In this document: piece after piece, positions 53,852-62,389 of the stretch
How the letters are laid out: each line of letters opens with the position of its first letter
How positions within the stretch are numbered: position 1 is the first letter of the stretch
From: Pseudomonas sp. HR96
Lineage (GTDB): Bacteria > Pseudomonadota > Gammaproteobacteria > Pseudomonadales > Pseudomonadaceae
NCBI RefSeq assembly: GCF_034059295.1
Contig: NZ_CP139141.1
Span: 4,695,001 to 4,759,000, forward strand
DNA: 64,000 nucleotides
Reading direction: 5' to 3'
Translations under genes and position numbers: made by a program
The notes under the pieces: model-generated
The model's database searches: none
Told to the model about the DNA's origin: nothing
What the model saw: only the letters and a program-made list of their open reading frames with translations

Positions 53852-54640
53852 TCAGGCGGTCAGGAAGTCGATCACGCGGCGGCTGAACGGCTCGCCGACT
53901 TCGACATTGGAAAGATGCGCGGCATGGAACTCGGCGTATTGCGCGCCCTTGACGCGCTCTTCGATGAAGTGGCCGCCGGCCGGTGGCGTCACTGCGTCTT
54001 CGCTGCCGGCGATGACCAGGGTCGGCACCTGAATGGCACCCAGCTGCTCACGCAAGTCGGCATCGCGCACGGCGGCGCAGTTGGCGGCATAGCCCTGCGG
54101 CGAGGTCGCTGCGAGCATGTCGGTGATGCGCTTGGCCTGGTCGGGGTTGGCGGCGGCGTAGCCAGGGGTGAACCAGCGGGCGATCGAGGCATCGCGCAGG
54201 GCGACCATGGCGGCCTGGCCGTCGCGCAGCACGGTCTCGATGCGCGGGTTCCAGACATCCGGCCCGGCGATCTTGGCTGCAGTGTTGCACACCACCAGCC
54301 GGTGCAGGCGTGCACCGGCGTTGATACCCAGCCACTGGCCGATCAGCCCGCCCATGGACAGCCCGCAGAAGTGCACGCGCTCAAGGTTCAGCGCGTCAAG
54401 CAGCGCCAGCACATCGTGGCCCAGCTGTTCGATGCTGTAAGGGCCTTCGGTGACCAGCGAAGCGCCGTGACCACGGGTGTCGTAGCGCAGCAGCTGGAAG
54501 TGTTCGGTGAAGGCAGCGACCTGGGTGTCCCACATGTGCAGGTTGGTGCCCAGCGAATTGGACAGCACCAGCACCGGCTTGCCGGCCGTTCCGTCCAGTC
54601 TGTAGTTCAGCTCGCCATCGGCGAGGGTTACATGTGCCAC
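53852..54640 (-). CDS. pcaD: 3-Oxoadipate enol-lactonase
   Basis: A 262-aa alpha/beta hydrolase that opens beta-ketoadipate enol-lactone to beta-ketoadipate. The nucleophile elbow is HFCGLSMGGLIGQWLG (Ser), the acid lies near VIAGSEDAVTPP and the His in YAEFHAAHLSNVE. The oxyanion segment VLSNSLGTNLHMWD is also clear. It lies 11 nt after pcaB and 18 nt before pcaC on the same strand, in the usual pcaBDC order. Confidence 0.95.
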   Translation of the reverse strand: MAHVTLADGELNYRLDGTAGKPVLVLSNSLGTNLHMWDTQVAAFTEHFQLLRYDTRGHGASLVTEGPYSIEQLGHDVLALLDALNLERVHFCGLSMGGLIGQWLGINAGARLHRLVVCNTAAKIAGPDVWNPRIETVLRDGQAAMVALRDASIARWFTPGYAAANPDQAKRITDMLAATSPQGYAANCAAVRDADLREQLGAIQVPTLVIAGSEDAVTPPAGGHFIEERVKGAQYAEFHAAHLSNVEVGEPFSRRVIDFLTA

Positions 54641-54651
54641 GGGCAGTCTCC

Positions 54652-56016
54652 TTAGACGCTCAAGCGTGAATGTTCGGCCAGCGCGCGCTGGACCCAGACC
54701 TGGGCCTGGCCCAGGTAATGGGCCGGGTCCAGCAGGCGATCAAGCTCGGCGCTGGACAGTTCGGCAGTGACCTTGGGCTCGTCGCCGAGCACTGCGCGCA
54801 GATGCCGGCCTTCGGCCACGGCGCGCTTGCAGCATTGTTCGAGCAGATGATGCGCGGCATCGCGGCCCAGGCGCTGGGACAACACGATGCTGACCGCCTC
54901 GGCCAGCACCAGGCCCTGGGTCAGGTCGAGGTTGCGCAGCATGCGCGCGCTGTCCACTTCCATGCCGCGGGCGATCAACAGCGCCTGCTGCAAGGCCCCG
55001 GAGACCAGGCAGCAGATCTCCGGCAGGGTTTCCCATTCGGCGTGCCACAGGCCCAGGCTGCGTTCGTGCTCCTGGGGCATGGCCGCGAACAAGGTCGACA
55101 GCAGTCCGGGCACGCGGGTGGCCGCACCGATCAACACCGCCGCGCCCACCGGATTGCGCTTGTGCGGCATGGTCGAGGAACCGCCCTTGCCCGGCGCCGA
55201 AGGCTCGAACACCTCGGCCGCCTCGGTCTGCATCAACAGGCTGATGTCGCGGCCCAGCTTGCCGAGGGAGCCGGCGACCAGACCCAGCACGCTGGCGAAC
55301 TCCACCAGGCGATCGCGCTGGGTGTGCCAAGGCTGTTCAGGCAGCGCCAGTTCGAGCTCTTCGGCCAGCGCTTCGGCCACGGCCAGGGCCTTGTCGCCCA
55401 GTGCCGCCAGGGTCCCCGACGCGCCGCCAAACTGCAGCACCAGCAGACGCGGCTTGAGCTCGCGCAGGCGCTCGCGGCTGCGGTTCAGCGCGCCCAGCCA
55501 GCCGGCGATCTTCATGCCCAGAGTTACAGGGGTGGCATGTTGCAGCCAGGTGCGCCCTGCCAATGGCGTAGCCGCATATTTTTCCGCCTGCTCGGCCAGC
55601 GCGTTGGCCAGTGCCGCCAGGTCGCCTTCGATAAGGTCCAGGGCGTCGCGCAGTTGCAGCACCAGGCCAGTGTCCATCACATCCTGACTGGTCGCGCCCA
55701 GATGCACATGACGCTCGGCGCCAGCGTCGCTGGCAGCGATCTGCCTGCCGAGCATCTTCACCAGCGGAATCGCCGAGTTGCCTGCGCTGGCAATGGCTTC
55801 GCCGAGCTGTTCGAAATCGTATTGCCAGGCGTCGCAGGCACTTTCAATGGGGCCCACGGCTTCCTTGGGGATGACCCCGACCCGCGCTTCGGCACGGGCC
55901 AGGCCCGCTTCGAAATCGAGCATGCCCTGGACGCGCCCGCGGTCGGAGAAGATCTCGCGCATGTCCCGCGAGGTGAAATAGGCATCGAACAATTGGTTGT
56001 TCGGGCGTTCGCTCAT
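54652..56016 (-). CDS. pcaB: 3-Carboxy-cis,cis-muconate cycloisomerase
   Basis: A 454-aa member of the fumarase/aspartase superfamily that lactonises beta-carboxymuconate. The superfamily signature GKGGSSTMPHKRNPVGAAVL carries the catalytic-loop Ser; HVHLGATSQDVMDTGL and GRTWLQHATPVTLGMKIAGW are the other conserved regions. I chose the ATG at 56014-56016 (MSERPNNQLFD), as GAGGAG is five bases upstream. It follows pcaT by 49 nt and precedes pcaD. Confidence 0.95.
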   Translation of the reverse strand: MSERPNNQLFDAYFTSRDMREIFSDRGRVQGMLDFEAGLARAEARVGVIPKEAVGPIESACDAWQYDFEQLGEAIASAGNSAIPLVKMLGRQIAASDAGAERHVHLGATSQDVMDTGLVLQLRDALDLIEGDLAALANALAEQAEKYAATPLAGRTWLQHATPVTLGMKIAGWLGALNRSRERLRELKPRLLVLQFGGASGTLAALGDKALAVAEALAEELELALPEQPWHTQRDRLVEFASVLGLVAGSLGKLGRDISLLMQTEAAEVFEPSAPGKGGSSTMPHKRNPVGAAVLIGAATRVPGLLSTLFAAMPQEHERSLGLWHAEWETLPEICCLVSGALQQALLIARGMEVDSARMLRNLDLTQGLVLAEAVSIVLSQRLGRDAAHHLLEQCCKRAVAEGRHLRAVLGDEPKVTAELSSAELDRLLDPAHYLGQAQVWVQRALAEHSRLSV

Positions 56017-56065
56017 GGTCACTCCTCAAGGGGCCGCGCCGGTCGCCCGGCGTGGCCTGGGTGGA

Positions 56066-57355
56066 TCAAAGATCGTGATGCAGGTACTTGGGCTGCTTGG
56101 GCAGGCGCAGGCTGAACAGGAAGGCAATCACCATCATCACCGTCACGTACCAGTAGAAGGCGTTTTCATTGCCACCGGTTTTCAAGCTCAGGGCCACCAC
56201 CTCCGCCGTGCCGCCGAAGATCGCGTTGGCCACCGCGTAGGCCAGGCCGACACCGAGCGCGCGCACCTGCGGGGGGAACATCTCGGCTTTGACCAGACCG
56301 CTGATCGAGGTATAGAAGCTGACGATCGCCAGGGCGAAGGTGATCAGCACGAAGGCCAGGAACGGGCTGGTGATGGTCTTGAGCAGCATCAGGATCGGCA
56401 AGGTGCACAGCGCACCCAGGGCGCCGAACCAGAGCATCGAAGTGCGCCGGCCGATGCGGTCGGCGAGCATGCCGAACAGAGGCTGCATGCACATGTACAG
56501 AAACAACGCGCCGGTCATGATCAGGCTGGCGGTCTTGGCGTGCATGCCGGCGGTGTTCACCAGGTACTTCTGCATGTAGGTGGTGAAGGTGTAGAAAATC
56601 AGCGAACCGCCGGCGGTGTAGCCCAGCACGGTGAGGAAGGCCGGGGTGTGGTGCTTGAACAGGGCGACGATGCTGCCGGCCTCCTTGTCCGCGCGCTGCT
56701 CGGCGGTGGTGGTTTCTTTCAGCGTCCGGCGCAGCAGCAGGGAGATCAGGGCGGCGATGGCGCCTACCACGAACGGAATGCGCCAGCCCCAGGCCTTGAG
56801 TTCGGCTTCGTCGAGAAACTGCTGCAGGATAACCACGGTCAGCACCGCCAGCAGTTGCCCGCCAATCAGCGTCACGTACTGGAAGGACGCGAAGAAACCG
56901 CGCTGGCCGCGCAGGGCCACCTCGCTCATGTAGGTTGCCGTGGCGCCGTACTCGCCGCCCACCGAAAGGCCCTGGAACAGCCGCGCCAGCAGCAGAATGA
57001 TCGGCGCGCCCACGCCGATGCTGGCGTAGGTGGGCAGGAAGGCGATGACCAGCGAGCCGAAACACATCATCAGCACCGAGATCAACATGGAGTTCTTGCG
57101 CCCGTGCTTGTCGGCCACCCGGCCGAACAGCCAGCCACCGATCGGCCGCATCAGAAAGCCCGCGGCGAAGACCCCGGCGGTGTTGACCAACTGCACGGTG
57201 GGGTCGTCGGAGGGGAAAAAGGCCGGGGCGAAATAGATGGCGCAGAAGGCATAGACATAAAAGTCGAACCACTCCACCAGGTTCCCCGATGAGGCGCCGA
57301 CAATCGCGAAGATGCGCTTGCGCCGCTCTTCGCCGGTGTAATGAGCTGTTGTCAT
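56066..57355 (-). CDS. pcaT: Dicarboxylate (beta-ketoadipate) transporter PcaT, MHS family
   Basis: A 429-aa 12-TM MFS permease of the metabolite:H+ symporter type, related to the alpha-ketoglutarate carrier KgtP. Marks are [21 protein letters not shown] in TM1 (in part), [17 protein letters not shown] after TM2 and [22 protein letters not shown] in TM4. In P. putida PcaT takes up beta-ketoadipate and related diacids. The ATG at 57355 gives [13 protein letters not shown]; the ribosome site is weak (GAGAA). It is the second gene of the pcaFTBDC unit, 140 nt after pcaF. Confidence 0.9.
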   Translation of the reverse strand: MTTAHYTGEERRKRIFAIVGASSGNLVEWFDFYVYAFCAIYFAPAFFPSDDPTVQLVNTAGVFAAGFLMRPIGGWLFGRVADKHGRKNSMLISVLMMCFGSLVIAFLPTYASIGVGAPIILLLARLFQGLSVGGEYGATATYMSEVALRGQRGFFASFQYVTLIGGQLLAVLTVVILQQFLDEAELKAWGWRIPFVVGAIAALISLLLRRTLKETTTAEQRADKEAGSIVALFKHHTPAFLTVLGYTAGGSLIFYTFTTYMQKYLVNTAGMHAKTASLIMTGALFLYMCMQPLFGMLADRIGRRTSMLWFGALGALCTLPILMLLKTITSPFLAFVLITFALAIVSFYTSISGLVKAEMFPPQVRALGVGLAYAVANAIFGGTAEVVALSLKTGGNENAFYWYVTVMMVIAFLFSLRLPKQPKYLHHDL

Positions 57356-57495
57356 AGTTATTGAGTTCTCGTTAGGGCCGGACAGGTTTGCCACTACTCA
57401 GACATACCCTGTAATAACCCTGGACTGCAAGTCGTCGATGCCTGCAAGCCCGGTGCGGCAGGGACAGGGTCGACGCCGAGCCCTGCCGAAACGGA

Positions 57496-58698
57496 TCAAA
57501 CCCGCTCGATCGCCAGCGCCAGCCCCTGCCCTACCCCTACACACATGGTCGCCAAGCCCTTCTTGCCGCCGCTTTTCTCCAGCTGATGCACCGCTGTCAG
57601 CACCAGCCGCGCACCGCTCATGCCCAGCGGGTGGCCCAGGGCGATGGCGCCGCCGTTGGGGTTGACCTGCGGCGCATCGTCGGCCAGGCCCAGCTCGCGC
57701 ATCACCGCCAGACCCTGGCTGGCGAAGGCTTCGTTGAGTTCGATGACATCGAAATCGGTCACCGCCAGCCCCAGCCGCTCGACCAGTTTGCGCACCGCAG
57801 GCACCGGGCCGATGCCCATGACCCGCGGGGCCACGCCACCACTGGCCATGCCCAGCACCCGGGCGCGGGCGGTCAGCCCGTGTTTTTTCACCGCTTCGGC
57901 CGACGCCAGAATCAGCGCGGCCGCGCCATCGTTGACCCCCGAGGCGTTGCCGGCGGTGACGGTCTTGTCGGCGCCGTTGACCGGCTTGAGCTTGGCCAGG
58001 GCCTCCAGCGTGGTGTCGGCACGCGGATGCTCGTCGTGCTCGACCACGGTCTCGCCCTTCTTGTGGGCGATGCGTACCGGGACGATTTCCTCGGCAAAAT
58101 AACCGGCAGCCTGGGCGGCGGCGGTGCGCTGCTGGCTGCGCAGGGCGAAGGCGTCCTGGTCGGCGCGCGACACCTTGAAGTCATCGGCGACGTTGTCACC
58201 GGTCTGCGGCATCGAGTCGACGCCGTACTGGGCCTTCATCAGCGGGTTGACGAAGCGCCAGCCGATGGTGGTGTCTTCCAGTTTCATGTTGCGCGAGTAG
58301 GCACTGTCGGCCTTGCCCATGACGAACGGCGCGCGGGACATCGACTCGACGCCGCCGGCAATGGCCAGCTCCATCTCGCCGCTGGCGATGGCGCGAAAGG
58401 CGGTGCCGACGGCATCCATACCCGAGGCGCAGAGGCGGTTGAGGGTGACCCCGGGAATGCTCTCGGGCAGGCCGGCGAGCAGCGCCGCCATGCGTGCGAC
58501 GTTGCGGTTGTCTTCACCGGCCTGGTTGGCACAGCCCAGAAACACTTCATCGACCTGGCTCCAGTCGACCGACGGGTTGCGTTCGATCAGCGCCTTGATC
58601 GGCGCGGCCGCCAGGTCATCGGCGCGCACGCTGGACAGGCCGCCACCGAAGCGGCCGATGGGGGTACGAATGGCGTCGCAGATAAAGACTTCACGCAT
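57496..58698 (-). CDS. pcaF: 3-Oxoadipyl-CoA thiolase
   Basis: A 400-aa thiolase that splits beta-ketoadipyl-CoA to succinyl-CoA and acetyl-CoA, the last pathway step. The acyl-enzyme cysteine is C90 in [59 protein letters not shown] (His) and [17 protein letters not shown] (second Cys) are visible. I placed the start at the ATG at 58698 ([17 protein letters not shown]), behind GGAG. A pair of PcaR-type boxes lies about 125-155 nt upstream. It begins the pcaFTBDC transcription unit. Confidence 0.95.
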   Translation of the reverse strand: MREVFICDAIRTPIGRFGGGLSSVRADDLAAAPIKALIERNPSVDWSQVDEVFLGCANQAGEDNRNVARMAALLAGLPESIPGVTLNRLCASGMDAVGTAFRAIASGEMELAIAGGVESMSRAPFVMGKADSAYSRNMKLEDTTIGWRFVNPLMKAQYGVDSMPQTGDNVADDFKVSRADQDAFALRSQQRTAAAQAAGYFAEEIVPVRIAHKKGETVVEHDEHPRADTTLEALAKLKPVNGADKTVTAGNASGVNDGAAALILASAEAVKKHGLTARARVLGMASGGVAPRVMGIGPVPAVRKLVERLGLAVTDFDVIELNEAFASQGLAVMRELGLADDAPQVNPNGGAIALGHPLGMSGARLVLTAVHQLEKSGGKKGLATMCVGVGQGLALAIERV

Positions 58699-58820
58699 CA
58701 CGCTTCTCCAAAGACGAGGGGGCCGGCGAGGCGGGCCCGCCGGGCCGGCAAGCCAGGTCCATGGATGCACCCGGCTGGCTGAAAGTGGCAACAGGTTAAG
58801 CCTAGCCCAAGCCTGTCACA

Positions 58821-58854
58821 ATCCGATAATCGACTAACTGTTCGATAATCGAAC
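58821..58854 (-). promoter_or_regulatory. PcaR operator and promoter of pcaF
   Basis: GTTCGATAATCGAAC (58840-58854) is a perfect palindrome matching the 15-nt PcaR box; a second copy, ATCCGATAATCGACT (58821-58835), lies 19 bp away. On the minus strand the two boxes provide TTCGAT and GATTAT spaced 16 bp, plausible -35 and -10 elements, so PcaR would bind on the promoter core. Confidence 0.8.
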
Positions 58855-58869
58855 CGACGATTCAGGCCA

Positions 58870-60216
58870 TCAGGTGGCGTCGGCGTGGCTGACGAAGCCT
58901 TTGACCACGACTGCGGTGGTGGCCAATGCCGCCGGAATCACCAGTGCGGTCAACACCTGCTCGAAATTCCAGCCCAGGCCCAGCAGGGTTGCCCCCATCC
59001 AGGCGCCGAGGATGGCGCCGAAGCGGCCGATGCCCAGCATCCACGATACGCCGGTGGCGCGGCCCTGGGTCGGGTAGAAACGCGCCGCCAGGGAGGGCAT
59101 GGCCGATTGCGCGCCGTTGACGCACATCCCTGCCACCAGCACCAGGGTCGCCAGCAGCGCCATGTGGCCCAGGCTTTGGCCGACCGCATAGGCGAACAGC
59201 CCGGCCATCAGGTAGAAGCAGCCGATCACCTTGTGCGGGTTGAAGTTGTCCATCGCCCAGCCCACCCCCACCGCGCTGAGCACCCCGCCGAACTGGAACA
59301 GGGCACCGATGAAGGCGGCCTGTTCCATGGTCGCGCCGCTGTCGCGCATCAGCGTCGGCAGCCAGCTGGTGAGCAGATAGACGATCACCAGGCCCATGAA
59401 GTAGGTCAGCCACAGCAGCAGCGTGCCGGTCTTGTAGGTGCCGGAGAAAATCACCGCCAGGACGTTGCTGGCCTTGACCGTTTTCTGTTCCGGCACGCTG
59501 AAGCTGCCGGCCTGGGCGACCACCGCCGGGGCGATCGGCGCCAGCGCCTTGCGCACCCGCTCTACGCCGCGGTTACGCACCACCAGGTAGCGCGCCGACT
59601 CCGGCAGCCACACCAGCAGCACCAGGCCCAGCACCAGCGGCAGCACGCCACCGAGCAGCAGCAACGAGTGCCAGCCGTAGGCCGGGATCAACTTGGCGGA
59701 GATGAAACCACCGCCGGCCATGCCCAGGTTGAAGCCGCAGAACATGGTGGTCACCAGCAGCGAGCGAAAACGCTCCGGGGTGTATTCCGACAGCAGCGTG
59801 GTGGCGTTGGGCATGCCTGCGCCGAGCCCCAACCCGGTCAGCAGGCGCAGCACCAGCAGTTGATCGACTCCAGTGCTGTAGGCCGAAGCCAGGCTGAACA
59901 CGCCGAACACCAGCACGGCACAGACCAGCACCACCTTGCGCCCGAAGCGGTCGGCCAGCGGGCCCGAGCCCAACGCACCAAAGACCATGCCGATCAGCGC
60001 GGCGCTCATCACCGGCCCCAGGCTGGCGCGGTCGATACCCCAGTCCTGAGACAACGCCGGGGCGATGAAGCCCATGGCGGCGGTGTCGAGGCCGTCGAGG
60101 AAGACAATCAGGAAACACAGGATCACCACCCGCCACTGGTAGGTCGAGAGCGGTTGGGAATTGATGAAGGACTGCACATCCAAACTATTGCCGACGGCAA
60201 TTTCGGGACGGTTCAT
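58870..60216 (-). CDS. pcaK: 4-Hydroxybenzoate/protocatechuate transporter and chemoreceptor PcaK
   Basis: A 448-aa MFS permease of the aromatic acid:H+ symporter family, which in P. putida carries 4-hydroxybenzoate and protocatechuate and is needed for chemotaxis to them. TM1 holds the D41-G-L-D44 motif in FLIVFLDGLDTAAMGFIAPA, and GSGPLADRFGRKVVLV follows TM2, both known to be essential in PcaK. Length is identical to P. putida PcaK (448 aa). It ends 15 nt before the pcaF operator region and starts downstream of a PcaR-like inverted repeat. Confidence 0.95.
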   Translation of the reverse strand: MNRPEIAVGNSLDVQSFINSQPLSTYQWRVVILCFLIVFLDGLDTAAMGFIAPALSQDWGIDRASLGPVMSAALIGMVFGALGSGPLADRFGRKVVLVCAVLVFGVFSLASAYSTGVDQLLVLRLLTGLGLGAGMPNATTLLSEYTPERFRSLLVTTMFCGFNLGMAGGGFISAKLIPAYGWHSLLLLGGVLPLVLGLVLLVWLPESARYLVVRNRGVERVRKALAPIAPAVVAQAGSFSVPEQKTVKASNVLAVIFSGTYKTGTLLLWLTYFMGLVIVYLLTSWLPTLMRDSGATMEQAAFIGALFQFGGVLSAVGVGWAMDNFNPHKVIGCFYLMAGLFAYAVGQSLGHMALLATLVLVAGMCVNGAQSAMPSLAARFYPTQGRATGVSWMLGIGRFGAILGAWMGATLLGLGWNFEQVLTALVIPAALATTAVVVKGFVSHADAT

Positions 60217-60305
60217 GTTGGCATGCTCGCATTTGTTTTTATTGGCATCCGATGCAGGGCCCGGACAGTGCGAGGACAGTAATGATCGGTGTCGAGCAGC
60301 GTCAA

Positions 60306-60337
60306 TTCGATAAACGCATGAGTGGGCGTTTATCGAA
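60306..60337 (-). promoter_or_regulatory. PcaR-type inverted repeat upstream of pcaK
   Basis: TTCGATAAACGC (60306-60317) and GCGTTTATCGAA (60326-60337) are 12-nt perfect arms. On the minus strand they supply TTCGAT and TTTATC spaced 17 bp, so an operator over the pcaK promoter. As it lies just after the pcaR stop it could also form a weak terminator, but there is no T-run. Confidence 0.7.
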
Positions 60338-60356
60338 CAGGTTCAGCGGGGTCCAT

Positions 60357-61199
60357 TCAAGAGAATAGCTGAGTACTCAGGTCGCGGCTGGCGCCGAGCA
60401 TGATCGGCAGCACTCGCTGCTGCAGATCGGCGGCACTGACCCGCCCGGCATGGGTGCTGACATTCAACGCGGCCAGCACCTGCCCGGAGGCGTCGTAGAC
60501 CGGCACGGCGATCGACCGCAGGCCCTGTTCGAGCTCCTGGTCGACGATGCACCAGCCCTGCTCGCGGACCTTGTGCAGACACACCAGCAGGTCATCCTTG
60601 CTGACGATGGTGCGGCTGGTGCGCGGCTGCAGCTCGACCCGTTCCAGGTACTCGGCCAGCGAAGCGTCATCCAGCGCGGCCAGCAGAATGCGGCCCATGG
60701 ATGTGCAATAGGCCGGCAGGCGCCCGCCCACCGACAGGTCGACCGAGATCAGTCGCTGGGTGGTGGCCGAGCGGGCGATATAAAGAATGTCGTCGCCTTC
60801 CAGAGTGGCCATGTTGCAGGCCTCGTGCAGCTGCTCGCTCATGCGGTCCAGGTAGGGCTGCGATGAGACCGCCAGCGGCGTCGACGACAGGTAGGCATGG
60901 CCGAGGGTCAGCACCTTGGGCAGCAAGGAATAGGTGCGCCCATCGGTGGTGGCGTAGCCGAGCTTGATCAGCGTATGCAGGCAACGGCGCACGGCGGCGC
61001 GGGGGATCTCCGTGCGATGGCTGATCTGCGCGATGGTCAGGTGCCGCTTGCGCTCCTGAAAGGCATGGATCACCGCCAGCCCACGGGCCAGCGAGGTCAT
61101 GAAGTCCGGATCACCGGTCAGCGCCTGGATGCGCTTGGCCGGGGAGGCGACGATGGGCGGTGCCAGCGACGTGAATGAATTGCGCAATTGATCGTTCAT
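60357..61199 (-). CDS. pcaR: IclR-family regulator PcaR
   Basis: A 280-aa regulator of the pca regulon; P. putida PcaR responds to beta-ketoadipate and activates pca genes while repressing its own. The N-terminal winged HTH includes MTSLARGLAVIHAFQERKRH (in part), LTIAQISHRTEIPRAAVRRCLHTL; the C-terminal IclR effector domain has GRLPAYCTSMGRILLAALDD and VSTHAGRVSAADL. I chose the ATG at 61199 (MNDQLRNSF). Gene order pcaR-K-F-T-B-D-C on one strand is that of P. putida. Confidence 0.94.
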   Translation of the reverse strand: MNDQLRNSFTSLAPPIVASPAKRIQALTGDPDFMTSLARGLAVIHAFQERKRHLTIAQISHRTEIPRAAVRRCLHTLIKLGYATTDGRTYSLLPKVLTLGHAYLSSTPLAVSSQPYLDRMSEQLHEACNMATLEGDDILYIARSATTQRLISVDLSVGGRLPAYCTSMGRILLAALDDASLAEYLERVELQPRTSRTIVSKDDLLVCLHKVREQGWCIVDQELEQGLRSIAVPVYDASGQVLAALNVSTHAGRVSAADLQQRVLPIMLGASRDLSTQLFS

Positions 61200-61339
61200 T
61201 CCTGATCCTTGCAAGGTCTGGCCAGGTGAATAGTCACGGCCCCCGCTGGACGACGCTGCGGCAGTCCATGGGTGGCGCTTCAGGGGGCGAAGCTAGCGGC
61301 CGGGCAGGCAAAAAGCAACGAAGCGCGGCGGGCTCTGGG

Positions 61340-61370
61340 CGATTATCGAACCATTGGCCGATAATCGCAA
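61340..61370 (-). promoter_or_regulatory. pcaR promoter with two PcaR boxes
   Basis: On the minus strand TTGCGA (61370-61365), a 17-bp spacer and GATAAT (61347-61342) form a good sigma-70 promoter. PcaR-like boxes cover both: CGATTATCGAAC at 61340-61351 over the -10 and GCCGATAATCGC at 61357-61368 over the -35, as expected for self-repression. It is about 145 nt from the pcaR ATG. Confidence 0.7.
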
Positions 61371-61405
61371 TTGACCGATGCCGCACATGCTTATACATTT
61401 TACCG

Positions 61406-61498
61406 CGCCACTGTGTGGCTTCTTGGAGATACTGGTCAGGTACCCACCAGAGAAGCCTGGGGCACGGCCTTGGCTTTTGTGGCGAGGCCGTTTTGTTT
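61406..61498 (+). ncRNA. Candidate small RNA divergent from pcaR
   Basis: A plus-strand promoter TTGACC (61371-61376), 17-bp spacer, TACATT (61394-61399) directly adjoins the PcaR boxes. Downstream, GGCTTCT (61417-61423) pairs with AGAAGCC (61451-61457), and CGGCCT (61465-61470) pairs with AGGCCG (61485-61490) followed by TTTTGTTT, a terminator-like end. This would give a transcript of about 93 nt. No known RNA family was recognised; the call rests on promoter plus hairpins only. Confidence 0.3.
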
Positions 61499-61929
61499 CC
61501 CGGCCAGTTGGCACATCGCCTGGCACATCGAACAGGCAATGATGAAACTTGTGCAAGCGTTCGCACTCTTAATAGTGCATGGCGCAACCTGTCTGTTACT
61601 GTTTTTGCAAATTGCAACTGGCGCTGGAGCGCTGTTGCCACAGTTTGCTATGATTCGAGCGTTCACTTCGAGCAATCCTTGAAGCATGATAGGCCACGCC
61701 GGTAATTACTCGAGCCAGCCCCACCCGGCATCGGCTCGAACCGCGCAGGTGCTCGGCAGCCCTCGCCCGACTCGATGCAGGTCTGCACCGCCCCCGTTAC
61801 CCTTGCGGCTGGCGTTGGATCATCCCTGTTATTGATCCCGTATCGACCCTGTGTAACGACAATGACCCTGCGTATTCGCTTCAAGCATTTCGATATGGCC
61901 ATTGAAACTATTTGATCAAGGTAATTAAT
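61499..61929. other. Non-coding remainder of the pcaR-61930 intergenic region
   Basis: The gap between pcaR and the next gene is 730 nt in all (61200-61929). Beyond the promoter and candidate RNA it holds an extended -10-like TGCTATGAT at 61646-61654 and a 47-codon hydrophobic reading frame (61539-61682) with a poor ribosome site. The rest shows no recognisable element. Confidence 0.5.
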
Positions 61930-62124
61930 GTGACTAAAGATGAATTACGCGCCGAACTTGAGCGCCAGGAACAAAAATTCAAAGAAGTATATGGCGGTGA
62001 AGTGACCACCTATGCGGCCCAACCCGAACCGGAACGCAAAGCCTGGCGCAAGCGTGCCACGGTGCAGGACCAGGCATTCCAGCAAGAACTGCAACGTATG
62101 GAAAAAGAACTTCACGCCGACTGA
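61930..62124 (+). CDS. Small conserved hypothetical protein
   Basis: A 64-aa very charged protein ([20 protein letters not shown], then [20 protein letters not shown] and [10 protein letters not shown]), predicted helical and soluble. The GTG at 61930 has AAGGT seven bases upstream, which decides the start over the in-frame TTG at 61912. I do not recognise a named family. It lies alone between pcaR and the phosphate transporter gene. The 265 nt after it carry only a CATAAT -10-like element (near 62351) ahead of pit. Confidence 0.7.
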   Translation: MTKDELRAELERQEQKFKEVYGGEVTTYAAQPEPERKAWRKRATVQDQAFQQELQRMEKELHAD

Positions 62125-62389
62125 GCGAGCATCACCGGTCAGGCACCAGGCCCCGCTTCCCGACTATTTTCATACGCCCGTTTGAATTGTTTCCGGCCAT
62201 GGCAATCGTCGTGCAAACCCGTCTGCGTCCCCGATTCTGCGCTGTGAACCGCTCACCGATTGGGTCGAGCGCCGGGTGCCACTCGTCATACTACTGTTGC
62301 AAAAGTGTAACCCGAGCGCCGCCGAGGCTTCGACGCACAGGGTTTTCTGGCATAATCGCGCCCCCTTATGACCGGGTCAGAAAACCTTC

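Noticed and set aside
61406..61460. Resemblance of GGTCAGG in the candidate RNA to 4.5S (SRP) RNA
   Set aside because: The conserved 4.5S tetraloop region (GGAAG...AGCA) and overall single hairpin are missing.
61371..61682. A 103-codon plus-strand frame in the pcaR-61930 gap
   Set aside because: Its TTG start coincides with a -35 element, it has no ribosome site at its start and its composition lacks the codon bias of neighbours. Only the last 47 codons were kept as a weak finding.
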